This document shows positions 34,807 to 44,072 of a DNA stretch of 64,000 nucleotides, piece after piece. The position numbers and the translations under genes were made by a program. The stretch is from Robiginitomaculum sp. (lineage in GTDB: Bacteria > Pseudomonadota > Alphaproteobacteria > Caulobacterales > Maricaulaceae), in the NCBI GenBank assembly GCA_030949705.1, contig JAUZSF010000018.1, positions 62,001 to 126,000 on the forward strand, written 5' to 3'. Under the pieces are notes generated by a model. The model was not told the origin of the DNA and ran no database searches. It worked only from the letters and a program-made list of their open reading frames with translations. Position 1 is the stretch's first letter; every line of letters begins with the position of its first letter.

Positions 34807-36705
34807 CTACTGACAGGCGAGGCATTCCTCGTAATCAGTCGGGGCCGCCATTTGCAGGCCCTCTGCCTTGTTGTCGTCCTTGGTACCATTGGCAAAGGCG
34901 GTGCGTTGCACCGATTTTGAGCGGCAGTAATAAAGCGACTTGACGCCTTTTTCCCAGGCTGACCAATGCAGCATATGCAGATCCCATTTGCTGACATCAC
35001 CGGGCAGAAAGACATTGACCGATTGCGACTGACAGATCAGCGAGGCACGATCCGCCGCATGTTCGATGATCCAGCGCTGGTCAACCTCGAACGCAGTGCG
35101 GAAAAGCGCTTTTTCATCTGCGCTGAGCACATCCAGATGCTGTACAGAACCTTCGTGCTCTAAAATGCTGTCCCAGGTGTCCTGTGTGTTGGCGCCCTTT
35201 TCTTCCAGCAGGCGTTCCAGTTGCGCATTGCGCACGGTGAACGAGCCGGACAGGGTTTTATGGGTGTAGATATTGGCTGGGATGGGTTCAATCCCCGCCG
35301 ACGTGCCGCCGCAAATGATCGAGATGGACGCCGTGGGCGCAACGGCCATTTTATGTGAAAAGCGCGCCTTCAGCCCCGCATCTTGCGCATCGGGGCAGGC
35401 CCCGCGCTCTTCGGCCAGCTTGACCGAGGCGGCATCGGCCCCGCGGCGAATATGTTTGAAAATCTGCAAGTTCCAGGATTTGGCCAAGGCCGATTCAAAG
35501 GGTGCGTTTTGTGATTGCAAAAACGAGTGAAAGCCCATCAGACCCAGCCCGACCGAGCGTTCACGCTCAGCGGAATATTTGGCCCGTTCCATGGCGCTGG
35601 GCGCGGTATCGATAAATTCCTGCAGGACATTATCCAAAAAGCGGTAAATATCCTCGATAAAGTGCTCGTCCTCGCGCCATTCCAGAAACTTTTCGGCATT
35701 TAGCGAGCTGAGACAGCAAACCGCGGTGCGTTCCTTGCCCAGATGATCCGGCCCGGTGTGCAACATGATCTCGGCACACAAGTTTGACTGCTTCACGCTG
35801 AGCCCCAGATCGCGCTGATGCTTGGGCATGGCGCGGTTCACGGTATCAGAAAAAATAATATACGGCTCGCCGGTCTGGACCCGCATTTCCAACAGTTTCT
35901 GCCACAAGGCGCGGGCATTGACCGATTTTACCGGTTTGCCGGTTTTGGGGCTAAGAAGGTCAAATTCGGTATCGTCGCGCACCGCCTCCATAAAGGCATC
36001 GGTGATATTAATGCCGTGATGCAGGTTCAGCGATTTGCGGTTAAAATCGCCAGAGGGTTTACGGATCACCAGAAATTCTTCGATTTCCGGGTGGTGAATG
36101 TCCAGATAGACCGCCGCCGATCCCCGGCGCAAAGATCCCTGGGAAATGGCCAGGGTCAGCGAATCCATCACCCGCACAAACGGGATGATCCCGGCGGTAT
36201 GACCCTTTTCGCCAACCCGCTCGCCAATGGAGCGCACCCGGCCCCAATAGGTGCCGATGCCGCCGCCATTGGAGGCCAGCCAGACATTTTCATTCCAGGT
36301 CTCAACAATACCATCCAGCGAATCACTGACTGAGTTCAAAAAGCATGAAATCGGCAGGCCACGCTTGGCCCCGCCATTGGACAGCACCGGCGTTGCCGGC
36401 ATGAACCACAGATCCGACATGTAATTATACAGGCGCTGGGCATGGTCCAGATCGTCACCATAGGCCATGGCCACCCTGGCAAACATATCCTGATAGCTTT
36501 CGCCCGGCAGCAAATAGCGATCCCGCAAGGTGGTCTTGCCAAAATCGGTCAGATTGTCGTCCTTGGAATAATCAAGTTCAATGCCTTTGACGACGCGCAA
36601 GCCGGATTTTCTGGCCCCTTCCTGCTGGCCATCAGCCCGCTTGGAAGTCTCCAAAATGTCCGTTGCAATTTTCGCTTTTTTGGCGATTGACATCGTCTTG
36701 TTCAT
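34807..36705 (-). CDS. nrdA: Ribonucleoside-diphosphate reductase alpha subunit (class I)
   Basis: Catalytic subunit that makes deoxyribonucleotides with an NrdB partner (not in this window). 632 residues. Visible are the first redox cysteine in PISCFLNSVSDS, the radical-site segment QSNLCAEIML (Asn-x-Cys-x-Glu), APTASISIICGG, the tyrosine pair in SLYYCRSKS and the C-terminal ECLACQ redox shuttle. No N-terminal ATP cone is evident, so overall activity control by dATP may be lacking. The start at 36705 (MNKTMSIAKK) has GGAG 5 nt upstream; the frame is open to 36843 but that would include the promoter. Two NrdR boxes precede it. Confidence 0.95.
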   Translation of the reverse strand: MNKTMSIAKKAKIATDILETSKRADGQQEGARKSGLRVVKGIELDYSKDDNLTDFGKTTLRDRYLLPGESYQDMFARVAMAYGDDLDHAQRLYNYMSDLWFMPATPVLSNGGAKRGLPISCFLNSVSDSLDGIVETWNENVWLASNGGGIGTYWGRVRSIGERVGEKGHTAGIIPFVRVMDSLTLAISQGSLRRGSAAVYLDIHHPEIEEFLVIRKPSGDFNRKSLNLHHGINITDAFMEAVRDDTEFDLLSPKTGKPVKSVNARALWQKLLEMRVQTGEPYIIFSDTVNRAMPKHQRDLGLSVKQSNLCAEIMLHTGPDHLGKERTAVCCLSSLNAEKFLEWREDEHFIEDIYRFLDNVLQEFIDTAPSAMERAKYSAERERSVGLGLMGFHSFLQSQNAPFESALAKSWNLQIFKHIRRGADAASVKLAEERGACPDAQDAGLKARFSHKMAVAPTASISIICGGTSAGIEPIPANIYTHKTLSGSFTVRNAQLERLLEEKGANTQDTWDSILEHEGSVQHLDVLSADEKALFRTAFEVDQRWIIEHAADRASLICQSQSVNVFLPGDVSKWDLHMLHWSAWEKGVKSLYYCRSKSVQRTAFANGTKDDNKAEGLQMAAPTDYEECLACQ

Positions 36706-36815
36706 TCTCACTCCGCCCCCGGCAGCTGGCACAAATCTGCCTCGTATACGCCCCGCAGAGGCAGGGCATACCTGATTGATTGTTACTCTCTGAATTGTCA
36801 GAATTTTAGCCCCTG

Positions 36816-36863
36816 ACACCACATATAGTGTTTCGCTTCGCACAAAGGGTCAATATGTTGGAA
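36816..36863 (-). promoter_or_regulatory. nrdA promoter with tandem NrdR boxes
   Basis: On the plus strand ACACCACATATAGTGT (36816-36831) and GGTCAATATGTTGGAA (36848-36863) fit the NrdR box acaCwAtATaTwGtgt; the ten-base cores begin 32 bp apart, the usual tandem spacing. On the minus strand a -35 TTGACC (36848-36853) and a -10 CACTAT (36825-36830), 17 bp apart, fall exactly inside the two boxes. Binding of the ATP/dATP-sensing repressor NrdR would therefore cover both promoter elements. The nrdR gene itself is not in the window. Confidence 0.8.
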
Positions 36864-37203
36864 GCAAGAAAAATGCTTTTTTTCTTAACAACCCGTTAAG
36901 ACGCGAAAAACGCTTGAGAAATTCTTTACAGTTTTACGACAGCGCGCGCCTTAAAATTCTGACCAAATGCACAAGATTTCTGGGGATAAGTTGTGAACAT
37001 TTTCAGAAAACCGAGTGTTGCCAACCGCTTGTAAAATCCGATTTGAAAAAAAGGATTTTGGGGCGCACCTTTTACCACCAAACGAGTGCGCCTCAAGAAC
37101 ACTACCTATGGGTGAACCCTGAACGGGTTTGCTGGACAGAAGGGTACATTCACCGTCAGAATTTCTGCTAAAAAGATCCGGTTTTGCCACCGAGGCGGAA
37201 AAT
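36864..37203. other. AT-rich 340-bp intergenic region upstream of the nrdA promoter
   Basis: No coding frame is convincing. It contains the palindrome CTTAAC-aaccc-GTTAAG (36884-36900), a DnaA-box-like TGGGGATAA (36981-36989) next to GTTGTGAAC, an inverted repeat AAAATCC/GGATTTT (37033-37059) and AACCC-tgaac-GGGTT (37115-37129). It lies between the 3' end of the hemY-like gene and the nrdA promoter. No strong terminator for the hemY operon was found. Confidence 0.5.
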
Positions 37204-38919
37204 TTAATGCACTTCGCGCTTACGGCTCTGCACATCGGCGTCGTCTTCACCCTCATCTTCGACCAGCGGACCCGGGTCATCGGGCTGGCGCGGAAAACCA
37301 GCAACATTCAGATCCGGGCTGGGGGCCGGTTCCGGCTTTTTCTCTTCCACAACAATTTCTGGGGTTTTTGCTTTTCCCTTGGGCTTGGCTTTGGGCTTTG
37401 CCGTCCGGCGCCGCCGGGGCCGTTTGGGTTTGGCCGGCGCGATAATCTTTATTGGTTGCGTATCTTCCTCAATGGCTTCTGACGCTTCTGTACTTTCAGA
37501 CGCATCAGCAATATCGGAGCCCTTCTCTTCGCCCACATCATCTTCGGCTTCGTCCTCTGCGTGCTGGGCTTCCAGAAACAGCATTTGATCCGGGTTGAGC
37601 GGGATGCGTTCAAAGCGCTCATGGCGCGGGTGAATCAGCTCGCCCGCATCGCCATAGGAATAGACCAGTCGCGCCCAGTCTTCATCGCGATAGCCAAAGG
37701 CCGGGCCTTCGGGGTCCAGATCCGACCAGTCCGGCTCTGATGGCGCAGAGAGCGACCGGGTCAGCCATTCATTGGCTGCTTTGCGATTGCCGGCCTTGCG
37801 TTCGATCTGATTCATCAGGGTGCATAGCCGCGAAGAGGGCGGCGATTCGGTTTCCAGCACCGGCATGATGGCCTCGCGCGCGGCCTCTACATCATCCTCA
37901 TCCAGGGCAATTTCGGCGGCAAAAATACGACTTTCGCGGTGTTTGGGATTCAGTTCCACCAGACCACGCAGGCGTTTGGCCCGCGCCTTGGGCTTCTCGT
38001 CTTCTTTCAGATCACGATAGGCCAAAGCCAGCGCCGGGTGCGGCTTGGCCGCCCAGGCATCTTCCAAGAGGCCAGCGGCCCGCCAGCCCTTGCCCGCGGC
38101 CACCAGCAACCGCGCCGCCAGTGCCGCGCCCGGGGCAAAGCCCGGGGCGGCCCCCACGGCCTTTTCTGCCAGACGACGGGCTTCATCCATATCGCCGCGG
38201 GCTTCGGCCTCACCACTTTCCGCGGCCAGCAGAACCGCCCGGCGGCGTTTGGCCGCCAAGGGTACAATATGACCTCGTTTTTCGCCGCGGCTGAGGGTAG
38301 CAATGGCCCCGACCCAGTCGCGGGCCGCCACTTGCGCATCAAAGAGCGCATCAAAGGCCCACTTTGCCCCCGGTTCCGCGTCCAGCGCCGCCATGGCCTC
38401 TTTAATGGCGGCGCTGTAATCGCGCCGTTCCAGGGCCGCACGCACCAGACCACGTCGCGCCGCCAGCGCTGTGCGCTTATCCTCCAGCAAAGTCTGATAC
38501 TGGCGTTCCGCCCCGGCAATATCGCCCACCGCCTCGGCGGCGCGGGCCGCCAGCAGGCCCGACAGGGCCGGGCGGTCCAGCAGCATTTTAACCCGCTCTG
38601 CGTTCTTTACCGCGCCTTGCGCATCCCCGGAGGCGGCGGCAATCACGGCCTGTTCCAGCGCGTCATAGCCCTTGTCCCGGCGCGATTGGGCGCGCCCTTT
38701 GCGCACCTGCCCCGGCAATTCAATCAGCCAGCCCAGCCCGCGCCAGAAAAAGGCAAAGGCAAAGGTCAGCAACAGCAAGACCACCATGGAGACCGCGGCA
38801 CTGGTGCGAATTTCAAAGCCAAAGGCGGTGATCGCCACCTGCCCGGGATGGGCCGCCAGCCAAAAGGCAAAAATGCCAATGAGCAAGGCAATCGCCACAT
38901 AAAATGCCAACCGGATCAT
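37204..38919 (-). CDS. HemY-like TPR membrane protein
   Basis: A 571-residue inner-membrane protein. Two membrane segments at the N-terminus (about 3-22 and 40-62) carry the HemY_N pattern ending WLIELPGQVRKGRAQSRRDKGYDALEQ. TPR-like helices follow (about 80-400), then an acidic and finally lysine/proline-rich C-terminal tail (about 440-571) likely disordered. In the hem clusters of Proteobacteria this protein accompanies uroporphyrinogen-III synthase; a direct role in haem synthesis is unproven. GGAGG precedes the ATG, which overlaps the mitofilin-like stop (ATGA). Last gene of the hemC-hemD-mitofilin-hemY unit. Confidence 0.9.
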   Translation of the reverse strand: MIRLAFYVAIALLIGIFAFWLAAHPGQVAITAFGFEIRTSAAVSMVVLLLLTFAFAFFWRGLGWLIELPGQVRKGRAQSRRDKGYDALEQAVIAAASGDAQGAVKNAERVKMLLDRPALSGLLAARAAEAVGDIAGAERQYQTLLEDKRTALAARRGLVRAALERRDYSAAIKEAMAALDAEPGAKWAFDALFDAQVAARDWVGAIATLSRGEKRGHIVPLAAKRRRAVLLAAESGEAEARGDMDEARRLAEKAVGAAPGFAPGAALAARLLVAAGKGWRAAGLLEDAWAAKPHPALALAYRDLKEDEKPKARAKRLRGLVELNPKHRESRIFAAEIALDEDDVEAAREAIMPVLETESPPSSRLCTLMNQIERKAGNRKAANEWLTRSLSAPSEPDWSDLDPEGPAFGYRDEDWARLVYSYGDAGELIHPRHERFERIPLNPDQMLFLEAQHAEDEAEDDVGEEKGSDIADASESTEASEAIEEDTQPIKIIAPAKPKRPRRRRTAKPKAKPKGKAKTPEIVVEEKKPEPAPSPDLNVAGFPRQPDDPGPLVEDEGEDDADVQSRKREVH

Positions 38920-40142
38920 GGGTTTGCCTCCGCTGTTATGGCTTTTAACCGGGCCAGCGCCTGCTCCAGCGTCAGGCGCGCCTGGGCCTGAGCAAGCCAG
39001 CCTTGTGCCGCTTGGCGAGCCCCGGCATCCAGCGTTTCCAGCGCATTAATGGCCCCCGCCAGATCCTGGTCATGCAAGGCGGCCTCGGCCCGCGCCAGTA
39101 CCGCATCCACACCGGTGGCCTTGTCATCAATGCGCCGCACGCTGATCAAAGAACCAAAGGCCCCCTTCATTTTGCTCACCATACCCGGCTTTGCCGCCGG
39201 GTCCTGCCCGGCGGCGGCCCGAATGGTCGGCACCGCCTTGGTGAATTGGCGCACCAGTGAGGCCCGGCCGGGAACACCGGTGCGTGCCAGGGAGGCCAGC
39301 ATATGCACATCCGCATTTTGCGGCAAAAGCTGTGACAGGGTGCGCCATTCGCGCTCAAACGGGGCTCCACTTTGTGCAGCGCTATCCAGCGCCAAAAGGG
39401 CCAGGGCCAAAGCGCTGGTTTTGGGACTATCGGTTTGTTGAGTTTCCAGCGTCAAAAGGCGCGCCTCCAGCGCCGCCAGATCACGGCTCATGGCCTCCAG
39501 GCGATCAGTAATGAATGGCGATGGCTGGCTAGTCCCACCATCCGTTGAGGCCGCGTTTTCCAAAGCGGCAAGACGGCGCCCCAGCGTCTGCAGGCGTTCT
39601 TCATCCACAGGAGCCGGGGTTGTTGAGCCTTTCAGAGCCAGCATTTGTGCATCCAGCTGATCGAGCCTTTGGGTGAGCGCATCCAAAGCACCGGGATCGG
39701 TAGTGTTTGACGGGACCGCGCTTTCCAGCACGGCGAGGCGGGCCTGCAGATCCGCAATAACCTGATCATCCACTGCCGCCGGAACGGGTTTGTTTTCCAA
39801 TGCCGCCAGCCTGTCCAGCACGCTCTGGCGGGCATCCTCTTCTTGGCTTTGCAAGACCGTTAGGTCGTTTTGCAACTGCTCCAGCCGCGATGAAAGGGCC
39901 GTAATTTCGGCATTCGGATCACTGATGCCGGGTGGACTGTCGGTATTAAAAACCACTAATTTCACCGCCAGCACCAACACCGCCGCCAGCGCCAGAGCGC
40001 CGGCCAGAATCAACCAGCTTTTATACTTTGCCGTTTTGGCCGCAGAACGGGGTGCCTTGCCCGCATCCCCCGCCTCCTCCAGCGTTTCAAACTCGGCGTC
40101 AATCGGCGCGTTGGAATCATCGGGTGTGCTGGAATCGGTCAT
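38916..40142 (-). CDS. Mitofilin-like inner-membrane protein
   Basis: A 408-residue protein with an acidic, proline-containing N-terminus (MTDSSTPDDSNAP), one membrane anchor (about residues 43-64), long coiled coil (about 75-230) and an alpha-helical C-terminal domain with AALHDQDLAGAINALETL. This is the alphaproteobacterial COG4223 family, the relative of mitochondrial Mic60, which shapes cristae; in Alphaproteobacteria it sits beside hem genes and affects intracytoplasmic membranes. Start at 40142 fits the family; the frame is open to 40205. Overlaps the HemY-like start by 4 nt. Confidence 0.9.
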   Translation of the reverse strand: MTDSSTPDDSNAPIDAEFETLEEAGDAGKAPRSAAKTAKYKSWLILAGALALAAVLVLAVKLVVFNTDSPPGISDPNAEITALSSRLEQLQNDLTVLQSQEEDARQSVLDRLAALENKPVPAAVDDQVIADLQARLAVLESAVPSNTTDPGALDALTQRLDQLDAQMLALKGSTTPAPVDEERLQTLGRRLAALENAASTDGGTSQPSPFITDRLEAMSRDLAALEARLLTLETQQTDSPKTSALALALLALDSAAQSGAPFEREWRTLSQLLPQNADVHMLASLARTGVPGRASLVRQFTKAVPTIRAAAGQDPAAKPGMVSKMKGAFGSLISVRRIDDKATGVDAVLARAEAALHDQDLAGAINALETLDAGARQAAQGWLAQAQARLTLEQALARLKAITAEANP

Positions 40143-40231
40143 GGCCTGCTCGATGGTTGATAGAGGGCATAATGTAAGGGCTGTGCCCCGGTGCCGAAAG
40201 GGCAAACATGCCGCATTTACCAGTTTTTCGC

Positions 40232-40957
40232 TTAGGGAAGCGGCAAATGACTTTGCAAGGCTCCGATCATCGCCGCCTCGCCCGGTACAATGGCGCGATT
40301 GACCTGAAAAAATCCCTGATTTTCAAGGCCCGCCGCCACTTCGGCACTCATGGCAATGGCCGTGATTTTCTCCAAACTCAGCACGCTTTGCTGTGCCAGT
40401 GCCAGAAATGTTTTTGCCCCCCGGGCAGAATGAAACAACGCTGCCTTTATCGCCCCTTGGCGAATCGCCTGGCTGGCTTCTTTGGTCAAGGCACTGGCCG
40501 GACGGGCCTCATAGCCCTGCCATTCGCGCACGGTGAAGCCTTGGCTGGTCAAGGCAGCCTTCATATCAAAGGCAAAATGACGGCCGCGCACCCACAATAC
40601 CGGTCCTTTATCAGGGGCTAATGTCTCTATTATGGTTTCGCTAAGCACCCGGGCGGTGATCGCATCGGCATGAAGGGGGCCGCCAACCCCCCTTTCCCTG
40701 GCCATATCCACACTGCCCCCCGCCAGACAAAAAAGCGGTAAATCTCTGGCACCGGAGGCATTGGCAATGGCCACCACCCCGTGGGCGCTGGTGCAGATTA
40801 TGGCCTGAATATCATGTAATGCCGGGGTCGGGTTTTGTGAGGGGCAAACGGTCAGCGCTGGGCTGATCAGCGCGGTATAGCCCAGCCCCCGCAAGGTGGC
40901 CGCCGTGCGTTCCGCCCCCGGCTGGGTGCGGGTGATGAGGACGCCTATCCCTCCCAT
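40232..40957 (-). CDS. hemD: Uroporphyrinogen-III synthase
   Basis: Cyclises hydroxymethylbilane to uroporphyrinogen III. The 241-residue protein has the weakly conserved two-domain form: VLITRTQPGAERTAATLRGL at the start, IICTSAHGVVAIAN, then domain two with VLWVRGRHFAFDMKAAL, AALFHSARGAKTFL and AIAMSAEVAAGL. Identification rests mainly on these and on overlap with hemC (13 nt), the gene for the preceding step. Confidence 0.92.
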   Translation of the reverse strand: MGGIGVLITRTQPGAERTAATLRGLGYTALISPALTVCPSQNPTPALHDIQAIICTSAHGVVAIANASGARDLPLFCLAGGSVDMARERGVGGPLHADAITARVLSETIIETLAPDKGPVLWVRGRHFAFDMKAALTSQGFTVREWQGYEARPASALTKEASQAIRQGAIKAALFHSARGAKTFLALAQQSVLSLEKITAIAMSAEVAAGLENQGFFQVNRAIVPGEAAMIGALQSHLPLP

Positions 40958-41898
40958 CGCATTTCATCTCCGGCCGCCCGGGCGATCTTTTTCCCCTCGG
41001 CCTGTCCCAGCCTGGTGGCCGCCAATATCGGATCCGAACCCAGCAACAAGGTCACATCACAGGCCCAGCTTTTATCCCCATTGGGGGTATAGACCGCGCC
41101 ACGAAAGCGTAAGTTATCGCCCTCCATCTCTGCCAAGGCGGCAATGGGCGTGCGGCACGAACCATCCAATGCGGCCAGAAAGGCGCGCTCGGCCGCCAGC
41201 CGGATCGCCGTTTGTACGCAAAGTATGGGGGCCAATGCATCGCATGATACCCCGTCCCCACCGCGCACCTGCAAGCCAATGGCCCCCTGCGCCGGGGCCG
41301 GCAGCATGATATCGGTATCGATAATGCCACTGGCCCGATCGGCCAGCCCCAGCCGTTTCAACCCGGCCAGCGCCAAGAACGTGGCATCAAAATCCCCATC
41401 GGTGATTTTCGCTAATCTTGTGCCCACATTACCGCGCAAGGTTTCCACCACGCAATCGGGCCGGATCTGTTGCACCTGCGCCTGACGACGCAAGGAGGCC
41501 GTGCCAATACGCGCGCCCTTTGGCAAGGCCTGCAAGGTTGGAATATTGCGGGCGATCAGGGCTTCGCGCGGATCTTCGCGGGGCAAAAACCCCGCCAGTT
41601 TCAGGCCATCCGGTTGCACCACGGGCATATCCTTCATGGAGTGCACAGCCACATCAATATCCCCGTCCAGCAAAGCCTGTTCGACCTCTTTGGTGAAAAG
41701 CCCCTTGCCGCCGGCCTCGATCAGGCGGCGGTCGGTTATCCGATCCCCCGTGGTGGTGATGCGGGTGATGGGAAAGGCTGCTTTGGCCTCGGCATCCCCG
41801 GTTATGTCCATTTGCGCGGCCAGCAGTGAGCGGGTCAGGCGGCTTTGCGCCAGCGCCAACGGTGATCCACGAGATCCCAGCTTCAAGATTGGTTGCAA
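40945..41898 (-). CDS. hemC: Porphobilinogen deaminase (hydroxymethylbilane synthase)
   Basis: Joins four porphobilinogens to hydroxymethylbilane. 317 residues with LKLGSRGSPLALAQSRL, TTTGDRITDRRL, AVHSMKDMPV, GTASLRRQAQ and the dipyrromethane-cofactor cysteine in LDGSCRTPIA. No ATG lies near the conserved N-terminus. TTG at 41898 (MQPILKLGSRG) has GGAG 7 nt upstream and is the best start; the frame is also open up to another TTG at 41961. It is divergent from tsaD, with 64 bp between starts. Confidence 0.95.
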   Translation of the reverse strand: MQPILKLGSRGSPLALAQSRLTRSLLAAQMDITGDAEAKAAFPITRITTTGDRITDRRLIEAGGKGLFTKEVEQALLDGDIDVAVHSMKDMPVVQPDGLKLAGFLPREDPREALIARNIPTLQALPKGARIGTASLRRQAQVQQIRPDCVVETLRGNVGTRLAKITDGDFDATFLALAGLKRLGLADRASGIIDTDIMLPAPAQGAIGLQVRGGDGVSCDALAPILCVQTAIRLAAERAFLAALDGSCRTPIAALAEMEGDNLRFRGAVYTPNGDKSWACDVTLLLGSDPILAATRLGQAEGKKIARAAGDEMRWEG

Positions 41899-41962
41899 GA
41901 GTGTGCTCCGGGCGTTATCGATCCAGCCATGGACATACGCCTCAAAGAGTGTGCGGTGCAAG

Positions 41963-43069
41963 ATGCATAAACCGCTAATGGTGCTGGGCCTGGAAACCAG
42001 TTGCGATGAAACCGCCGCGGCGGTGGTGCAACTGGATGCGGATGGTAAGGCGCATCTCTTGTCAGATCAGATTTACAGCCAGATTGAAGAGCATACCCTG
42101 TATGGCGGCGTGGTGCCCGAAATTGCCGCCCGCGCCCATGTGGGGGCGCTGGATGCCCTGATTGAGCGCGCTTTAACCGAGGCCGATATCACCTTTGTCG
42201 AGCTGGATGGCGTCGCCGCCACCACCGGCCCAGGCCTGGTGGGCGGGGTTATGGTGGGCATGATGGCCGGTAAGGCCATTGCCCTGGCCCATGACATTCC
42301 GTTTTTGCCGATCAATCATCTGGAAGGTCATGCGCTCAGCCCGCTTTTGGCGCAACAGGGCGGGGACGAACCCCTTCGCTTTCCCTATCTGTTATTGCTG
42401 GTATCGGGCGGGCACACCCAATTGCTGAGCGTCGAAGGTCTGGGGCAATATACCCGCCTTGGTTCCACCATTGATGATGCCGTGGGCGAGGCCTTTGATA
42501 AAAGCGCCAAGATTATGGGGCTGGGGTTTCCGGGTGGACCGGCGCTGGAACGGGCGGCACAAAAGGGCGATGCGGCGCGCTTTACCCTGCCGCGCCCATT
42601 AACCGGCAAGCCGGGGTGTGATTTTTCCTTCGCCGGACTGAAAAGCGCGGTGCGCCGCGCCTGGGAAGAACTGCCCGTGCATAATGATCAGGCCCGTGCC
42701 GACCTCTCGGCCGCGTTTCAGGCCGCCGCCACCGATGTGCTGGCCAATCGCACCGCCAACGCCATGGATATTTTTGCCAAAACCCACGGTCCACGCCCGC
42801 TGGTCGTGGCCGGCGGGGTGGCCGCCAATACGGTTTTGCGCATGCGCCTGATGGAGGAGGCCGACAAAAAAGGCTTTACCTTTATAGCCCCGCCGTTTTC
42901 CCTGTGTACCGATAATGGCGGCATGATTGCCAATGCCGGGGCCTTGCACCTGCGCGCCGGATACCAGGGCGATCTGGGGGTCAGCGCCCGGCCACGCTGG
43001 CCATTGGATGAACAGGCCGCCAAGGCCAGCCCCGCTTCGGGCAGCGGAAAAAAAGGACCAAAATCATGA
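41963..43069 (+). CDS. tsaD: tRNA N6-threonylcarbamoyladenosine transferase TsaD
   Basis: Transfers the threonylcarbamoyl group to A37 of ANN-decoding tRNAs, together with TsaB and TsaE. 368 residues; ASKHA/Kae1 motifs are [27 protein letters not shown], the metal-binding [19 protein letters not shown] and [11 protein letters not shown]. The start ATG 41963 ([11 protein letters not shown]) is 7 residues before the motif; the long frame upstream is antisense to hemC. Its stop overlaps gpsA (ATGA), the conserved alphaproteobacterial pairing. Confidence 0.96.
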   Translation: MHKPLMVLGLETSCDETAAAVVQLDADGKAHLLSDQIYSQIEEHTLYGGVVPEIAARAHVGALDALIERALTEADITFVELDGVAATTGPGLVGGVMVGMMAGKAIALAHDIPFLPINHLEGHALSPLLAQQGGDEPLRFPYLLLLVSGGHTQLLSVEGLGQYTRLGSTIDDAVGEAFDKSAKIMGLGFPGGPALERAAQKGDAARFTLPRPLTGKPGCDFSFAGLKSAVRRAWEELPVHNDQARADLSAAFQAAATDVLANRTANAMDIFAKTHGPRPLVVAGGVAANTVLRMRLMEEADKKGFTFIAPPFSLCTDNGGMIANAGALHLRAGYQGDLGVSARPRWPLDEQAAKASPASGSGKKGPKS

Positions 43070-44064
43070 GTAGCGATCTGCAAAATGTCAGTGTCATTGG
43101 CGGCGGGGCCTGGGGTACGGCGCTGGCCCAGACCTGTGCGCAGGCGGGCCGTGAGGTGTGCCTGTGGGCACGCGAAGATGATGTGGTGGACAGCATCAAT
43201 GTCGCCCATGAAAACAAACGTTTTTTACCGGGGGCAAAGCTGCATGAAAACGTGCGCGCCAGTGGCGATCTGGCCGCCGCCGCCAAGGCCGGTATTGTTT
43301 TGATGGTGGTGCCGGCGCAATTCACCCGCACGGTAATGGACGATATGAAGGCCCATATTCGCGAAGGTACGCCGGTCCTTTTGTGCTCAAAGGGTATCGA
43401 ACAGCAAAGTCTGGAATTGATGAGCGATGTTCTGATTGCCACCTTACCCCAGGCCATTCCGGCGGTGCTTTCCGGGCCCAGCTTTGCCAAGGATGTAGTG
43501 CGCGGCCTGCCCACGGCGGTGACCCTGGCCTGCATGGATGCCGCCCTTGGCCGGGCCCTGATGCACGCCATCGGCACGCGCAGTTTTCGCCCCTATCTGA
43601 GCACCGATATTGTGGGCGCGGAAATCGGCGGGGCGGTGAAAAATGTGCTGGCCATCGCCTGTGGTATTGTGTTGGGCCGACAGCTGGGCAAAAGCGCCCA
43701 TGCGGCCTTACTCACCCGTGGCTTTGCCGAAATGACCCGCCTGGGCATTGCCTTTGGGGCCCAGCCCGAAACCCTGCGCGGGCTTTGCGGGCTGGGGGAT
43801 CTGGTGTTGACCTGTTCGTCCGAACAATCGCGCAATATGTCCTGCGGTCTGGCATTGGGGCGCGGCGAAAGTCTGGATGAAATTCATGCCAGGGGAACCG
43901 GCGTGATTGAGGGCGCAGCCACCGCCCCGGCCCTGGCCGCGCTGGCGGCGCACAAGGATGTGGATATGCCGATCAGCGAAGCCGTGGCCGCCATTCTGGC
44001 TGGCAAGATCGGCATTGATGCGGCCATTGAAGGCCTGCTCTCGCGCCCGTTTCAGGTGGAATAA
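43066..44064 (+). CDS. gpsA: NAD(P)-dependent glycerol-3-phosphate dehydrogenase
   Basis: Makes sn-glycerol 3-phosphate from DHAP for phospholipid synthesis. 332 residues with the dinucleotide motif [42 protein letters not shown], the catalytic lysine region [15 protein letters not shown] and the [14 protein letters not shown] signature. Overlaps the tsaD stop by 4 nt. It converges with the nucleoside transporter gene, 8 bp apart. Confidence 0.97.
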   Translation: MSSDLQNVSVIGGGAWGTALAQTCAQAGREVCLWAREDDVVDSINVAHENKRFLPGAKLHENVRASGDLAAAAKAGIVLMVVPAQFTRTVMDDMKAHIREGTPVLLCSKGIEQQSLELMSDVLIATLPQAIPAVLSGPSFAKDVVRGLPTAVTLACMDAALGRALMHAIGTRSFRPYLSTDIVGAEIGGAVKNVLAIACGIVLGRQLGKSAHAALLTRGFAEMTRLGIAFGAQPETLRGLCGLGDLVLTCSSEQSRNMSCGLALGRGESLDEIHARGTGVIEGAATAPALAALAAHKDVDMPISEAVAAILAGKIGIDAAIEGLLSRPFQVE

Positions 44065-44072
44065 GGCCGCCT

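Noticed and set aside
36864-37203. Chromosomal replication origin
   Set aside because: Only one approximate DnaA box was found, no AT-rich 13-mer series, and no dnaA, hemE or parAB nearby.
41501-41962. N-terminal extension of the tsaD frame
   Set aside because: Antisense to hemC; TsaD proteins begin a few residues before GLETSCDE.
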